Shown: positions 1-6,536, numbered from the stretch's first letter. The stretch is DNA of 16,801 nt from CAYTRP01 sp964625145 (GCA_964625145.1 CAZVAQ010000076.1:1-16801); one strand, 5' to 3'. A program made the numbers and translations. Notes: a model not told the origin generated them from the sequence alone.

Positions 1-8
1 ACACCAAA

Positions 9-44
9 CACCCTGCCCCGCGGCAATCGCCGCGGGGCAGGGTG
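9..44 (-). terminator. Strong hairpin terminator closing the cluster after rplQ
   Basis: A perfect inverted repeat: arm 9-24 pairs with arm 29-44 (16 bp, nearly all G-C) around the 4-base loop 25-28. Read on the minus strand it lies about 60 bases past the rplQ stop and is followed by a short T/G-rich tail (TTTGGTGT) rather than a clean T-run. Its position and stability fit an intrinsic terminator for the whole operon; the poor T-tract leaves some doubt about efficiency. Confidence 0.8.
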
Positions 45-105
45 CGCTCAGGCTTGGGGGGGGTACAAGCCGTGTGGTGTTTGTGCAGCGGAAACCGGCC
101 GGCTG

Positions 106-519
106 TTATTCGGCGGCAGCGGCGGCTTCCGACTTGGCGGCGCTGGCGGCCTTGGCCTCTTCACCGCGCTCGACGAACTCGATGTAGGCCATCCACGCTC
201 CGTCGCCGGCGCGTTGGCCGTCGCGGATGATGCGTGTGTAGCCGCCCGGACGCTCGGTGAAGCGCGGCGCGATCTCCGTGAACAGCTTGTGCACGGCGGT
301 CTTCTTCTGCAGCGCGGCAAACGCCTGGCGGCGGTGGTGCATCGACCCCTTCTTGCCCAGGGTCACCAGCCGCTCCACGATCGGACGCAGGGCCTTGGCC
401 TTCGTCTCCGTCGTGTGAATACGCTCGTGCGTGATCAGCGCGGCGCTCAGGTTCCGGATCAATTGACGCCGGGGACCGGACTTCCGGCTCAGCTTTGTGT
501 GATGCTTGCGATGGCGCAT
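106..519 (-). CDS. rplQ: 50S ribosomal protein L17
   Basis: Large-subunit protein L17, 137 residues, last gene of the alpha block. The start MRHRKHHTKLSRKSGPRR is the family's usual N-terminus. The ATG at 519 has GAGGAA about six bases upstream; an in-frame extension to 573 runs through a repeat array and is rejected. The conserved core ends near residue 117 (MAYIEFVERG) and is followed by about 20 residues rich in Ala, Glu and Lys, a tail that short L17 proteins lack and that is probably disordered. It lies 90 bases downstream of rpoA, and a strong hairpin follows it. Identity is certain from sequence and position. Confidence 0.97.
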   Translation of the reverse strand: MRHRKHHTKLSRKSGPRRQLIRNLSAALITHERIHTTETKAKALRPIVERLVTLGKKGSMHHRRQAFAALQKKTAVHKLFTEIAPRFTERPGGYTRIIRDGQRAGDGAWMAYIEFVERGEEAKAASAAKSEAAAAAE

Positions 520-525
520 GACTTT

Positions 526-560
526 CCTCGTTCCTGATTCTTCGTTCCTGATTCCTCGTT
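526..560. repeat. 7-bp tandem repeats in the rplQ leader
   Basis: Five contiguous heptamers. On the minus (sense) strand the units AACGAGG and AATCAGG alternate, with one variant AACGAAG in the middle. The last unit, nearest rplQ, supplies the GAGG of the rplQ Shine-Dalgarno site. The array lies wholly in the rpoA-rplQ spacer. Confidence 0.85.
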
Positions 561-609
561 GCTGCACTGCCAAAGGCGGCGGGGTGCGGGCCCGGCCACC
601 GGTTCATGC

Positions 610-1641
610 TCAGTCGCGATCTTCCGGCGCCATGTTCACCGGCAGGCCGCGCTCGTCGAGCTTCATGTTGAAGCTCAGGTTGTGGCCCTTCAGGATCGCC
701 TTGATCTCCGACAGCGACTTGCGGCCGAAGTTGCGGTACTTCAACATCTCGCTCTCGGTCTTCTGCACCAGGTCGCGGATCGTCTTGATGCCGGCCGCCT
801 CCAGACAGTTGAACGAGCGCACCGACAGTTCCAGCTCCTCGATCGACTTGTCGAGGATCGCCTGGATCGGCGCCACGCCGTCCGCCTCGCCCGCGCCAGC
901 CATCAGCGCGGCGTCGCCAGCGCTGACCTCGCGGTCCTCCAAGCGGATGAACACATCCAGATGATCGCGCAGCAGCTTGGCCGCGTAGCTGATCGCCTCT
1001 TCCGGGCGAACCGTGCCGTTCGTCGTCACTTCGAACACCAGACGGTCATAGTCCGTCCGCTGCCCGACGCGCGCATCGGAAACCTCGTAGCGCACCTTCT
1101 TGATCGGCGAGAAAACCGCATCGATCGGCAGGATGCCGATGTCGTCTTCGTCCTCAAGATCCGGGTACTGCGCAGGCATGTAGCCGCGGCCCATGGCCAC
1201 CAACACATCCATGTCCAGCACCGCGTCCTTCGTCAGCTCCGCGATGTGCTGGTCGGGATTGAGAACCGACACTTCCTCGGGAAGCTCGAAATCCCCCGCC
1301 GTCACACGGCCGGGACCCTTCTTCTTCAGCGTGATCGTCGCGCCCATCGCCGTGCCGTTCATCTTGAACACAACCTGCTTCAGGTTCAGGATGACGTCGT
1401 TGACGTCTTCGCGCGCACCGGGGACCGCCGTGAACTCGTGGCGGACGCCCTCAAAGCGCACACTGGTGGCCGCCGCGCCGGGGATCGAAGCGAGCAGCAC
1501 CCGCCGCAGCGCATTGCCCAGCGTCGTGCCGTAACCACGGTCCAGCGGCTCCAGCGTGAAGCGGCCAAACGTGTCGCTCAGCGTCAGCTTGTCCGGCACC
1601 AAACGGGTGGGGCGAATCAGCGGCTTGAGTTCCAACTCCAT
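610..1641 (-). CDS. rpoA: DNA-directed RNA polymerase subunit alpha
   Basis: The alpha subunit, 343 residues, whose dimer nucleates assembly of RNA polymerase. The N-terminal domain (about 1-240) contains the dimerisation helix GNALRRVLL at 42-50. A linker rich in Ala and Gly (about 241-257) leads to the C-terminal domain (about 265-325) that contacts UP elements and activators. By alignment from memory with the E. coli domain, DNA-contacting residues are kept: R275, N278, N304, G306, K308, S309. The ATG at 1641 has AGGAG eight bases upstream. The leader is 187 bases, the longest spacer in the window, and carries two different tandem repeats. rpsK is immediately upstream where rpsD would often lie. 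Confidence 0.98.
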   Translation of the reverse strand: MELELKPLIRPTRLVPDKLTLSDTFGRFTLEPLDRGYGTTLGNALRRVLLASIPGAAATSVRFEGVRHEFTAVPGAREDVNDVILNLKQVVFKMNGTAMGATITLKKKGPGRVTAGDFELPEEVSVLNPDQHIAELTKDAVLDMDVLVAMGRGYMPAQYPDLEDEDDIGILPIDAVFSPIKKVRYEVSDARVGQRTDYDRLVFEVTTNGTVRPEEAISYAAKLLRDHLDVFIRLEDREVSAGDAALMAGAGEADGVAPIQAILDKSIEELELSVRSFNCLEAAGIKTIRDLVQKTESEMLKYRNFGRKSLSEIKAILKGHNLSFNMKLDERGLPVNMAPEDRD

Positions 1642-1665
1642 GGGGAAAACTCCTGATAAGGGAAA

Positions 1666-1707
1666 GGCTGAAGGATAAAGGATGAAGGATGAAGGATGAA
1701 GGATGAA
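1666..1707. repeat. 7-bp tandem repeats in the rpoA leader
   Basis: Six contiguous heptamers. On the plus strand the unit is GGATGAA (four exact copies) preceded by GGATAAA and GGCTGAA. In the transcript they appear as pyrimidine-rich UUCAUCC units ending about 25 bases before the rpoA ATG and about 10 bases before its AGGAG site. Confidence 0.9.
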
Positions 1708-1773
1708 TGTCCCGATGAGGTTCTTCCCAAGATGCCTGCGGCTTCGAGACCGGACTTCCGATCAGAGGACCTC

Positions 1774-1818
1774 TCCCTGCTGTCCCTGCCGTCCCTGCTG
1801 TCTCTGCCGTCCCTATAC
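1774..1818. repeat. 9-bp tandem repeats between rpsK and rpoA
   Basis: Four 9-mers plus a half-matching fifth. On the plus strand the unit is TCCCTGCYG (third copy TCCCTGCTG, fourth TCTCTGCCG). They begin 10 bases after the rpsK stop codon in the transcript and precede the 7-bp array of the same spacer. The 9-bp period would allow an open frame, but no gene start supports translation. Confidence 0.85.
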
Positions 1819-1828
1819 CCAGCAATCG

Positions 1829-2224
1829 TCAGACGCGGCGGCGCTTGGGGGCGCGGCAACCATTGTGCGGGATCGGGGTGACGTCGCGGATCGTGCGGAT
1901 CACGATACCCTGCGCCTGCAACTGGCGGATCGCCGACTCGCGCCCCGAGCCGGGGCCCTTCACCAACACGTCCACGCTGGACACGCCATGGTCCTTGGCC
2001 GCGATGGCCGCCTTCTCAGAGGCCTGGCCCGCGGCGAACGGCGTGCTCTTGCGCGAGCCCTTGAAGCCCGCGACACCCGCGCTCGCCCACGAAATCGTGT
2101 TCCCCACCGGATCAGTGATCGTCACGATCGTGTTGTTGAACGTGGCGTGCACGTGCACGATCGCATGGCTGATATTCTTGCGAACCTTCTTCTTGGCCCC
2201 TTTGGCGGCAGTCTTCTTGCCCAT
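1829..2224 (-). CDS. rpsK: 30S ribosomal protein S11
   Basis: Small-subunit platform protein S11, 131 residues, about the family's usual length. The basic N-terminal stretch is followed by the S11 core (HAIVHVHATFNNTIVTITD) and the conserved end DVTPIPHNGCRAPKRRRV. The Asn-Gly in PHNG is the site of isoaspartate formation known in E. coli S11. The ATG at 2224 has a clear AAGGAG ten bases upstream. The 21 bases ending at this ATG nearly match those at rpsQ. A 104-base spacer separates it from rpsM. No rpsD follows. Confidence 0.98.
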   Translation of the reverse strand: MGKKTAAKGAKKKVRKNISHAIVHVHATFNNTIVTITDPVGNTISWASAGVAGFKGSRKSTPFAAGQASEKAAIAAKDHGVSSVDVLVKGPGSGRESAIRQLQAQGIVIRTIRDVTPIPHNGCRAPKRRRV

Positions 2225-2241
2225 CGGGTCTGGTCTCCTTC
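2221..2241 (-). promoter_or_regulatory. rpsK translation start region, nearly the same as at rpsQ
   Basis: The minus-strand segment from GAAGGAGACCAG through the ATG matches the rpsQ start region at 11539-11559 in 20 of 21 positions; only one A/G differs. It carries AAGGAG, spacer and start codon. Whether this is a shared translational element or chance is unknown. Confidence 0.6.
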
Positions 2242-2250
2242 AAGAGTGGA

Positions 2251-2270
2251 CGGGCGGCAACGCCGGCCCG
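2251..2270 (-). promoter_or_regulatory. Small hairpin upstream of rpsK
   Basis: On the minus strand CGGGC pairs with GCCCG, and inside it GGC pairs with GCC around GTT, with one bulged C. It lies between rpsM and the rpsK ribosome-binding site and has no T-run, so it is a leader structure at most. Confidence 0.35.
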
Positions 2271-2328
2271 GGTCGAATGGTCAGTGATGCGTCAAGGCCG
2301 CGAGCCCCATGGCTGAGGGGCGTGGGCC

Positions 2329-2697
2329 TTACTTCTTGGAGCTGCCGACCGTGCGGCGCGGCCCCTTGCGCGTGCGGCAGTTGGTCCGCGTCTGCTGGCC
2401 GCGGACCGGCAGGCCGCGGCGATGCCGCAGGCCGCGATAGCAACCGATGTCCATCAGGCGCTTGATGTTCTGGCCAACGTCGCGGCGCAGGTCACCCTCC
2501 ACCTTGTAGTTGCCCGTGATGATCGCGGAAATCTTCGTCACTTCCGCCTCGGTCAGGTCCTTGACCCGCGTGTCCAGGCTGATGCCGGCCGCCTGCAACA
2601 CCTCGCGGCTGCGGGTCAGCCCGATCCCGTAGATGTAGGTCAGGCCATACTCGATGCGCTTCTCGCGGGGGAGGTCCACTCCAGCTATACGTGCCAC
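2329..2697 (-). CDS. rpsM: 30S ribosomal protein S13
   Basis: Small-subunit head protein S13, 122 residues, the family's normal length; it contacts 16S rRNA, the P-site tRNA and the subunit bridges. The N-terminus (M)ARIAGVDLPREKRIEYGL, the helix-hairpin-helix region GIGLTRSREVLQAAGI and the basic tail with RGQQTRTNCRTRKGPRR are all typical. The start codon is GTG at 2697, with GGAG seven bases upstream; no ATG fits. It opens the alpha block behind a terminator-like hairpin. S4 is the known repressor of this operon in E. coli, but rpsD is not in this cluster, so regulation may differ here. Confidence 0.97.
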   Translation of the reverse strand: MARIAGVDLPREKRIEYGLTYIYGIGLTRSREVLQAAGISLDTRVKDLTEAEVTKISAIITGNYKVEGDLRRDVGQNIKRLMDIGCYRGLRHRRGLPVRGQQTRTNCRTRKGPRRTVGSSKK

Positions 2698-2744
2698 AGT
2701 CCAGCTCCGTGATGGGGAAAGTCGTGGTGAGAGGTCGGGTTTTG

Positions 2745-2769
2745 GGCCCCCCGCTGCCTTCCGGGGGCC
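2745..2769 (-). promoter_or_regulatory. GC hairpin in the rpsM leader
   Basis: The arms 2745-2751 and 2763-2769 form a 7-bp all-G/C stem (GGCCCCC with GGGGGCC) around an 11-base loop. On the minus strand it follows the rpmJ terminator and is itself followed by CAAAACC, not by a T-run, so a leader structure is more likely than a second terminator. Confidence 0.45.
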
Positions 2770-2779
2770 GGTTTCACAG

Positions 2780-2807
2780 AAAAACCCACGGCCGGATGGG
2801 CCGCGGG
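2780..2807 (-). terminator. Terminator-like hairpin between rpmJ and rpsM
   Basis: On the minus strand, eight bases past the rpmJ stop, CCCGCGGCC pairs with GGCCGTGGG (9 bp with one G-T pair) around a 5-base loop, and TTTTTC follows directly. This is a classical intrinsic terminator layout at the spc/alpha boundary, where partial termination is known in E. coli. No clear promoter is visible between it and rpsM, so read-through is probably needed. Confidence 0.65.
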
Positions 2808-2814
2808 CAATTCA

Positions 2815-2928
2815 TTACCCTTGGCGCTGCTTGTGCCGCGGGTTCTTGCAAATGATGCGCACCACTCCGCGACGGCGGATGACGCGGCAATCCTTGCAGA
2901 TCTTCTTCACGCTGGGTCGTACCTTCAT
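2815..2928 (-). CDS. rpmJ: 50S ribosomal protein L36, zinc form
   Basis: A 37-residue protein, easily missed by size. The sequence begins MKVRPSVKKICKDCRVIRRR and continues to the stop at 2815. It has the L36 zinc-binding ligands C11, C14, C27 and H32 (C-X2-C-X12-C-X4-H), so this is the zinc-containing paralogue rather than the form lacking cysteines. L36 sits in the large subunit and contacts 23S rRNA. The ATG at 2928 has AGGAG nine bases upstream. It lies 90 bases after infA, and a hairpin with a T-run follows it, as expected for the last gene of the spc block. Confidence 0.96.
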   Translation of the reverse strand: MKVRPSVKKICKDCRVIRRRGVVRIICKNPRHKQRQG

Positions 2929-3018
2929 CGCTCTTGCTCCTGTTGTGAGGCGCGCCACCAGCGGCACTCCTCGGTCACTTGTCCTGGTCGGGTCCTGCGT
3001 CCTTCGGGAAAACGGGGC

Positions 3019-3237
3019 TCACTTGTTCCGGTAGGTGATGCGCCCGCGAGTCAGGTCATAGGGGGAAAGTTCCACGGTCACCCGGTCTCCCGGCAGGATC
3101 CGGATATAATGCATGCGCATCTTCCCGGATATGTGCGCCAGGATGTTCATCTTGTTCTCCAGTTCCACGCGGAACATGGCATTGGGGAGGGTTTCGGTCA
3201 CGATCCCCTCGACTTCGATACCCTTTTCTTTAGCCAT
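3019..3237 (-). CDS. infA: Translation initiation factor IF-1
   Basis: IF-1, 72 residues, the usual length: a single OB-fold protein that binds the ribosomal A site during initiation. It begins MAKEKGIEVEG and keeps the family blocks NILAHISGKMR, YIRILPGDRVTVEL and YDLTRGRITYR. The ATG at 3237 has AGGAA about five bases upstream; an open frame reaches 3348, but that upstream part resembles no IF-1 and is rejected. It lies 147 bases downstream of map and 90 bases upstream of rpmJ, an arrangement seen in many bacteria though not in E. coli. Confidence 0.97.
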   Translation of the reverse strand: MAKEKGIEVEGIVTETLPNAMFRVELENKMNILAHISGKMRMHYIRILPGDRVTVELSPYDLTRGRITYRNK

Positions 3238-3384
3238 TCGATTCCTGATCAATCGTGTGGAGAGACAGATGCCCGCCCGCGACAGGGCGCAATTCGCCCC
3301 CGTCTGCGGAGAGCGCAAGAGGTTGCGTGCCGCAGCCTCCGCTGTCAAGGGCCAAGTCGAGCCCTTTTTGCACCTCCAACACCA
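3238..3384 (-). other. map-infA spacer with a possible weak promoter
   Basis: This 147-base spacer holds no gene. On the minus strand it contains a TTGACA at 3341-3346, but the hexamer 17 bases downstream is CAACCT, a poor -10, so a promoter is only a possibility. A small hairpin, GGGCG and CGCCC around AATTG, lies near 3285-3299. The infA ribosome-binding site is at its left end. Confidence 0.3.
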
Positions 3385-4170
3385 TCAATCCTCTCCAATC
3401 GTCAGGATTTCATAGCCGTCCGCCGTGATCGCCACGGTGTGCTCATAATGGGCCGAAAGACTGCCGTCCTTCGTCACCACCGTCCACTCGTCGTCCAGCT
3501 CCTCGGTCTCCCCGCTGCCGATGTTGACCATCGGCTCAACCGCGATGACCAACCCGCGCCTCAGCCGCTCGCCCGTCCCCGCAGGTCCCACGTTGTCGAC
3601 CTTCGGATCTTCGTGAATCTTTCGTCCCACCCCATGCCCGCCGTAGCCCTCCACGACACTGTAGCCATGCTGGGTGACGAACGACTCCACCGCCCACCCG
3701 ATGTCCCCGGTCCGGTTCCCCGGCAGGCACTGCGCGATGGCCCGGTCCAGCGACTCGCGCGTGACGTCCATCAGCCGTTGCGCCTCCTCGCTCACCCGTC
3801 CCACCGGCACTGTCACCGCCGAATCCGAGAAGAAACCATCAAAGACCACCCCGCAATCGATGGAGACGATGTCCCCCTCCTGCAGCCGCCGCTTCGACGG
3901 AATCCCGTGCACCACCTGCTCGTTGATGGAAATGCACAGGGTCGCCGGAAACCCATACTGCCCCAGAAAGGCCGGCCGCGCCTTGGCCTCGCGAATCCGC
4001 GTCCTCGCCAGGCGGTCCAGTTCCAGCGTCGTCACCCCCGGCTGTGCCGCCGCCGCAACTTCCTTCAACACCGCATGCAGGATACGCCCCGCACGGCGGA
4101 TACGCGCAATCTCCGCGTCGCTCTTCAGATAGATCCCCTCGGGGCGCTTGTTTCGCTTCGCAAATACCAT
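3385..4170 (-). CDS. map: Methionine aminopeptidase, type I
   Basis: Removes the initiator methionine from nascent proteins at the ribosome; a two-metal enzyme of the pita-bread fold. The 261-residue product has all five metal ligands: D105 (SIDCG), D116 (FSDSA), H179 (GGHGVG), E212 (VEPM) and E243 (YEHT), plus the substrate-contacting H88 (VVHGIP). No type II insertion is visible. The ATG at 4170 gives a roughly 15-residue basic N-terminal extension relative to the E. coli enzyme; its ribosome-binding site is weak (GAAGTGG). The open frame extends to 4293, but that part crosses tandem repeats and the adk end and is rejected. Its place after adk is common in bacteria. Confidence 0.96.
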   Translation of the reverse strand: MVFAKRNKRPEGIYLKSDAEIARIRRAGRILHAVLKEVAAAAQPGVTTLELDRLARTRIREAKARPAFLGQYGFPATLCISINEQVVHGIPSKRRLQEGDIVSIDCGVVFDGFFSDSAVTVPVGRVSEEAQRLMDVTRESLDRAIAQCLPGNRTGDIGWAVESFVTQHGYSVVEGYGGHGVGRKIHEDPKVDNVGPAGTGERLRRGLVIAVEPMVNIGSGETEELDDEWTVVTKDGSLSAHYEHTVAITADGYEILTIGED

Positions 4171-4221
4171 CAAACCACTTCTGACCCTGACGGGGTGGGA
4201 ATTTCGACCATCCGGACGCGA

Positions 4222-4255
4222 CCCTGCGTCCCCTGCGACCCGGAACCCGGAACCC
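4222..4255. repeat. 9-bp and 7-bp tandem repeats between adk and map
   Basis: On the plus strand two 9-mers (CCCTGCGTC, CCCTGCGAC, 4222-4239) overlap a run of three heptamers (GCGACCC, then GGAACCC twice, 4235-4255). The heptamers abut the adk stop codon. On the sense strand the unit reads GGGTTCC. Confidence 0.75.
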
Positions 4256-4906
4256 TCAGTACTGTTCGGCCAGGATCGCACTGACCCGCTCAAACACTTC
4301 CTGCGGCTCGCCGGACCCGTTGATCGCCACCAGATTGCCGCGCATCTCGTAATGATGCAGGATCGGCTCCGTCTGCCGGTAGTACACCCTTAGCCGCTCG
4401 CGCACCGTCTCGGGTTGGTCATCAGTCCTCTGCAACAATCGGCACGTGGCCACGTCGCATCCCGGATCCGTCGGCGGGTTGAGGTAGATGTTGAACGTCT
4501 TCTTGCAATCCAGACAGATCCGCCTCCCCGTGATCCGCTCAAACAACATTTCTTCCGGCACTTCCAGGCTCACCACGATCGGCGGCGTCAGCGTGTAGTC
4601 CGCGCAGATGTCGTCGAGGTCCTCCACCTGGTGAAGCGTGCGCGGGTAGCCGTCAAAGAGAAAGGAATCGTGCCGGTTGCGCTCGCTGGCGACGATGTCG
4701 CGCACCAACTTTGTCACGTCGCTGTCCGGGATCAGGTTCCCCTTCTCCACCGTCTCGCGCATCTGGCGCCCAAGCGGGGTGTCCGACCGTATCGCCGCCC
4801 GAATCACATCGCCCGTGGACAGATGGCGGAGCTTGAGCCGCTCGCACAGCATCTGTGCCTGGGTTCCTTTGCCCGCGCCGGGCGGCCCAAACAGGACGAG
4901 GTTCAC
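4256..4906 (-). CDS. adk: Adenylate kinase, four-cysteine LID
   Basis: Interconverts ATP plus AMP and two ADP in the cytosol; 216 residues, the long bacterial type. The P-loop GPPGAGKGT is at 7-15, the AMP-binding STGD at 30-33 and FDGYPRT at 84-90. The LID carries C131, C134, C150 and C155, spaced C-X2-C-X15-C-X4-C; the usual zinc LID has C-X2-C for the second pair, so the geometry is altered. The LID then continues with LLQRTDDQ. The start is GTG at 4906 with AAGGTGAG about six bases upstream; no ATG precedes the P-loop. It is placed after secY, as in many Gram-positive and other phyla. Confidence 0.97.
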   Translation of the reverse strand: MNLVLFGPPGAGKGTQAQMLCERLKLRHLSTGDVIRAAIRSDTPLGRQMRETVEKGNLIPDSDVTKLVRDIVASERNRHDSFLFDGYPRTLHQVEDLDDICADYTLTPPIVVSLEVPEEMLFERITGRRICLDCKKTFNIYLNPPTDPGCDVATCRLLQRTDDQPETVRERLRVYYRQTEPILHHYEMRGNLVAINGSGEPQEVFERVSAILAEQY

Positions 4907-4993
4907 GAAGGCTCACCTTGGTTGCGCGCTCCGGTCGTCTACTCCTCCCGGGCCGCGGTTTGCCGGCTCGGCAATGGCTTGCCGGCCAATCCC

Positions 4994-6472
4994 TCAGCGC
5001 TCCCGCCGGCCAGACCAACGCCGCGGCCCGCCGCCCTGTCCCGGGCCGGACGCCGCCGCCTGGCGACGAATCTTGAAGCCATCGTAATGCCGCATCAGCA
5101 ACTGCGACTCAATCTTCTTCATCGTGTCCAACACCACGCCCACCACGATGATCAATCCGGTCCCACCCGCGAATTCCGCATACGAATAGTGCACGTCGAA
5201 GGCCTGTGACAACACCGAGGGGATCAGCGCCACCGTCACCAGGAAGACCGCCCCCACCGTCGTGATGCGCGTCAGCACCAGGTCGATGTAGTCCGCCGTC
5301 TGCTTGCCGGGTCGGTACCCGGGGATGAACGCGCCCGTCCGCTTCAGGTTCTCCGCCACGTCCACCGGGTTGAACGTCACCGCCGTGTAGAAGAAGCAGA
5401 AGAAACCCGTAAGGATCATGTACAGCAACGTGTGCAGGTTCGCCACCTTCAGCAGCAGGAAAATGCTCTGCTTCTCAATGCCGAACGCATTGTACAGGTT
5501 GTAGGGCGAGTACTGCGAGAACCAGGCCCCGAGGCCCGCAAGGCCGCCGGTCTCCTGCGTGCCCACGAACATGAAGACCGTCTGGGGCAGCGTCAGGATC
5601 GCGCTGGAAAAAATCACCGGGATGACGCCCGCCGTGTTCACCTTCAGCGGCAGGTAGTTCGTCGTCGCCTGCTGCACGCGGCGTCCGACCGTGCGCCGCG
5701 CATGCTGGATCGGGATGCGCCTTGCGCCCTCCTGGATCAGGATGATCGCCACGACCGTCACGATCCCCAAACCGATCAGGATCGGCACCCAAATCGGCGC
5801 GATCGTTTCCAGCTTGAGATGCGTGTACATCATGTGCGCCGACGCCGGATAACCCGTGAAGATCGACGCCGCGATCAGCAGCGAGATCCCATTGCCGATG
5901 CCGTTGGCCGTGATCTGCTCGCCGATCCACATCAGCAGCGTCGTGCCCGCCACGACCGAGATCATCGTGATGAGCATGAAGATCATCCAGCCCGGGATGA
6001 TGAACAGGAAATGTTGGTTCGCCAGCACCGGCGACATGAAGCTGCCGTCGCCCGTCCCCACCAGGAACAGCGCTACGCCCAGCGACTGCACCGCCGCCAG
6101 GCCAACCGCCCCGTACCGCGTCCATTGCTCGATCTTGCGCTGGCCAGCCTCGCCTTCCTTCTTCATCTTCTCCAGCCGGGGCACCACCACCATCATCAAC
6201 TGCAGGATAATCTGCGCGGAGATGAACGGCATGATCCCCAGCGCCATGATCGTCATGTTCGTGAAGGCACCGCCCGTGAACATGTCCACCATGGAGAAGA
6301 CCCCCTCGCCGACACCGGCAAGGCGGTCAAAGAATTCCCGGATCCGCCCGCTGTCCACGAACGGGATCGGAATGTGCGCGCCCACGCGATACACCGCGAG
6401 CATCGCAATCGTGAAGAAGATCTTCTTGCGAAGATCGGGGATCGAGAAGATGGACTTCAGCGTGTTGAGCAT
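4994..6472 (-). CDS. secY: Protein translocase subunit SecY
   Basis: The channel of the Sec translocon in the inner membrane, here 492 residues with about ten membrane segments. It opens MLNTLKSIFSIPDLRKKI, then the first helix, the periplasmic plug region (about 55-80), GIGNGIS at 191-197, the cytosolic loop with IPIQHARR at 253-260, YLPLKVNTAGVIPVIF at 273-288, and the loop with NPVDVAENLKRTGAFIPG from 368. It ends in LMRHYDGF and a roughly 25-residue tail rich in Gly, Arg and Ser. No convincing Shine-Dalgarno site precedes the ATG at 6472. It lies 64 bases downstream of rplO, the conserved spc arrangement. Confidence 0.98.
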   Translation of the reverse strand: MLNTLKSIFSIPDLRKKIFFTIAMLAVYRVGAHIPIPFVDSGRIREFFDRLAGVGEGVFSMVDMFTGGAFTNMTIMALGIMPFISAQIILQLMMVVVPRLEKMKKEGEAGQRKIEQWTRYGAVGLAAVQSLGVALFLVGTGDGSFMSPVLANQHFLFIIPGWMIFMLITMISVVAGTTLLMWIGEQITANGIGNGISLLIAASIFTGYPASAHMMYTHLKLETIAPIWVPILIGLGIVTVVAIILIQEGARRIPIQHARRTVGRRVQQATTNYLPLKVNTAGVIPVIFSSAILTLPQTVFMFVGTQETGGLAGLGAWFSQYSPYNLYNAFGIEKQSIFLLLKVANLHTLLYMILTGFFCFFYTAVTFNPVDVAENLKRTGAFIPGYRPGKQTADYIDLVLTRITTVGAVFLVTVALIPSVLSQAFDVHYSYAEFAGGTGLIIVVGVVLDTMKKIESQLLMRHYDGFKIRRQAAASGPGQGGGPRRWSGRRER

Positions 6473-6536
6473 GACAGACCGTGCAGTGGGATGGGCGAAT
6501 GCGGGCGCGGGCCCTTGCGATTAGTGCCGGGCAGCC

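Noticed and set aside
1696..2287. Plus-strand frames crossing the rpsK-rpoA spacer
   Set aside because: They start in the tandem repeats and run antisense through rpsK; no ribosome-binding site or known domain.
2986..3003. Possible 7-bp repeat (GGGTCCT, GCGTCCT) in the infA-rpmJ spacer
   Set aside because: Only two imperfect units; below what I would call an array, although in keeping with the others.
3238..3348. N-terminal extension of IF-1
   Set aside because: IF-1 is 72 residues with a good ribosome-binding site at 3237; the extra residues resemble no family member.
2821..4284. Long open frame of 487 codons on the plus strand
   Set aside because: It lies antisense to rpmJ, infA and map, whose conserved motifs are unmistakable. 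Its translation is low-complexity (His, Arg, Pro rich), as expected from antisense of GC-rich genes. The same holds for plus-strand frames at 559-1656, 5432-6571, 10330-11463 and 13807-15123.
4950..4990. Inverted GCCGGC elements between secY and adk that look like a REP or terminator
   Set aside because: Short self-complementary GC words in GC-rich DNA, imperfect stem, no T-run.
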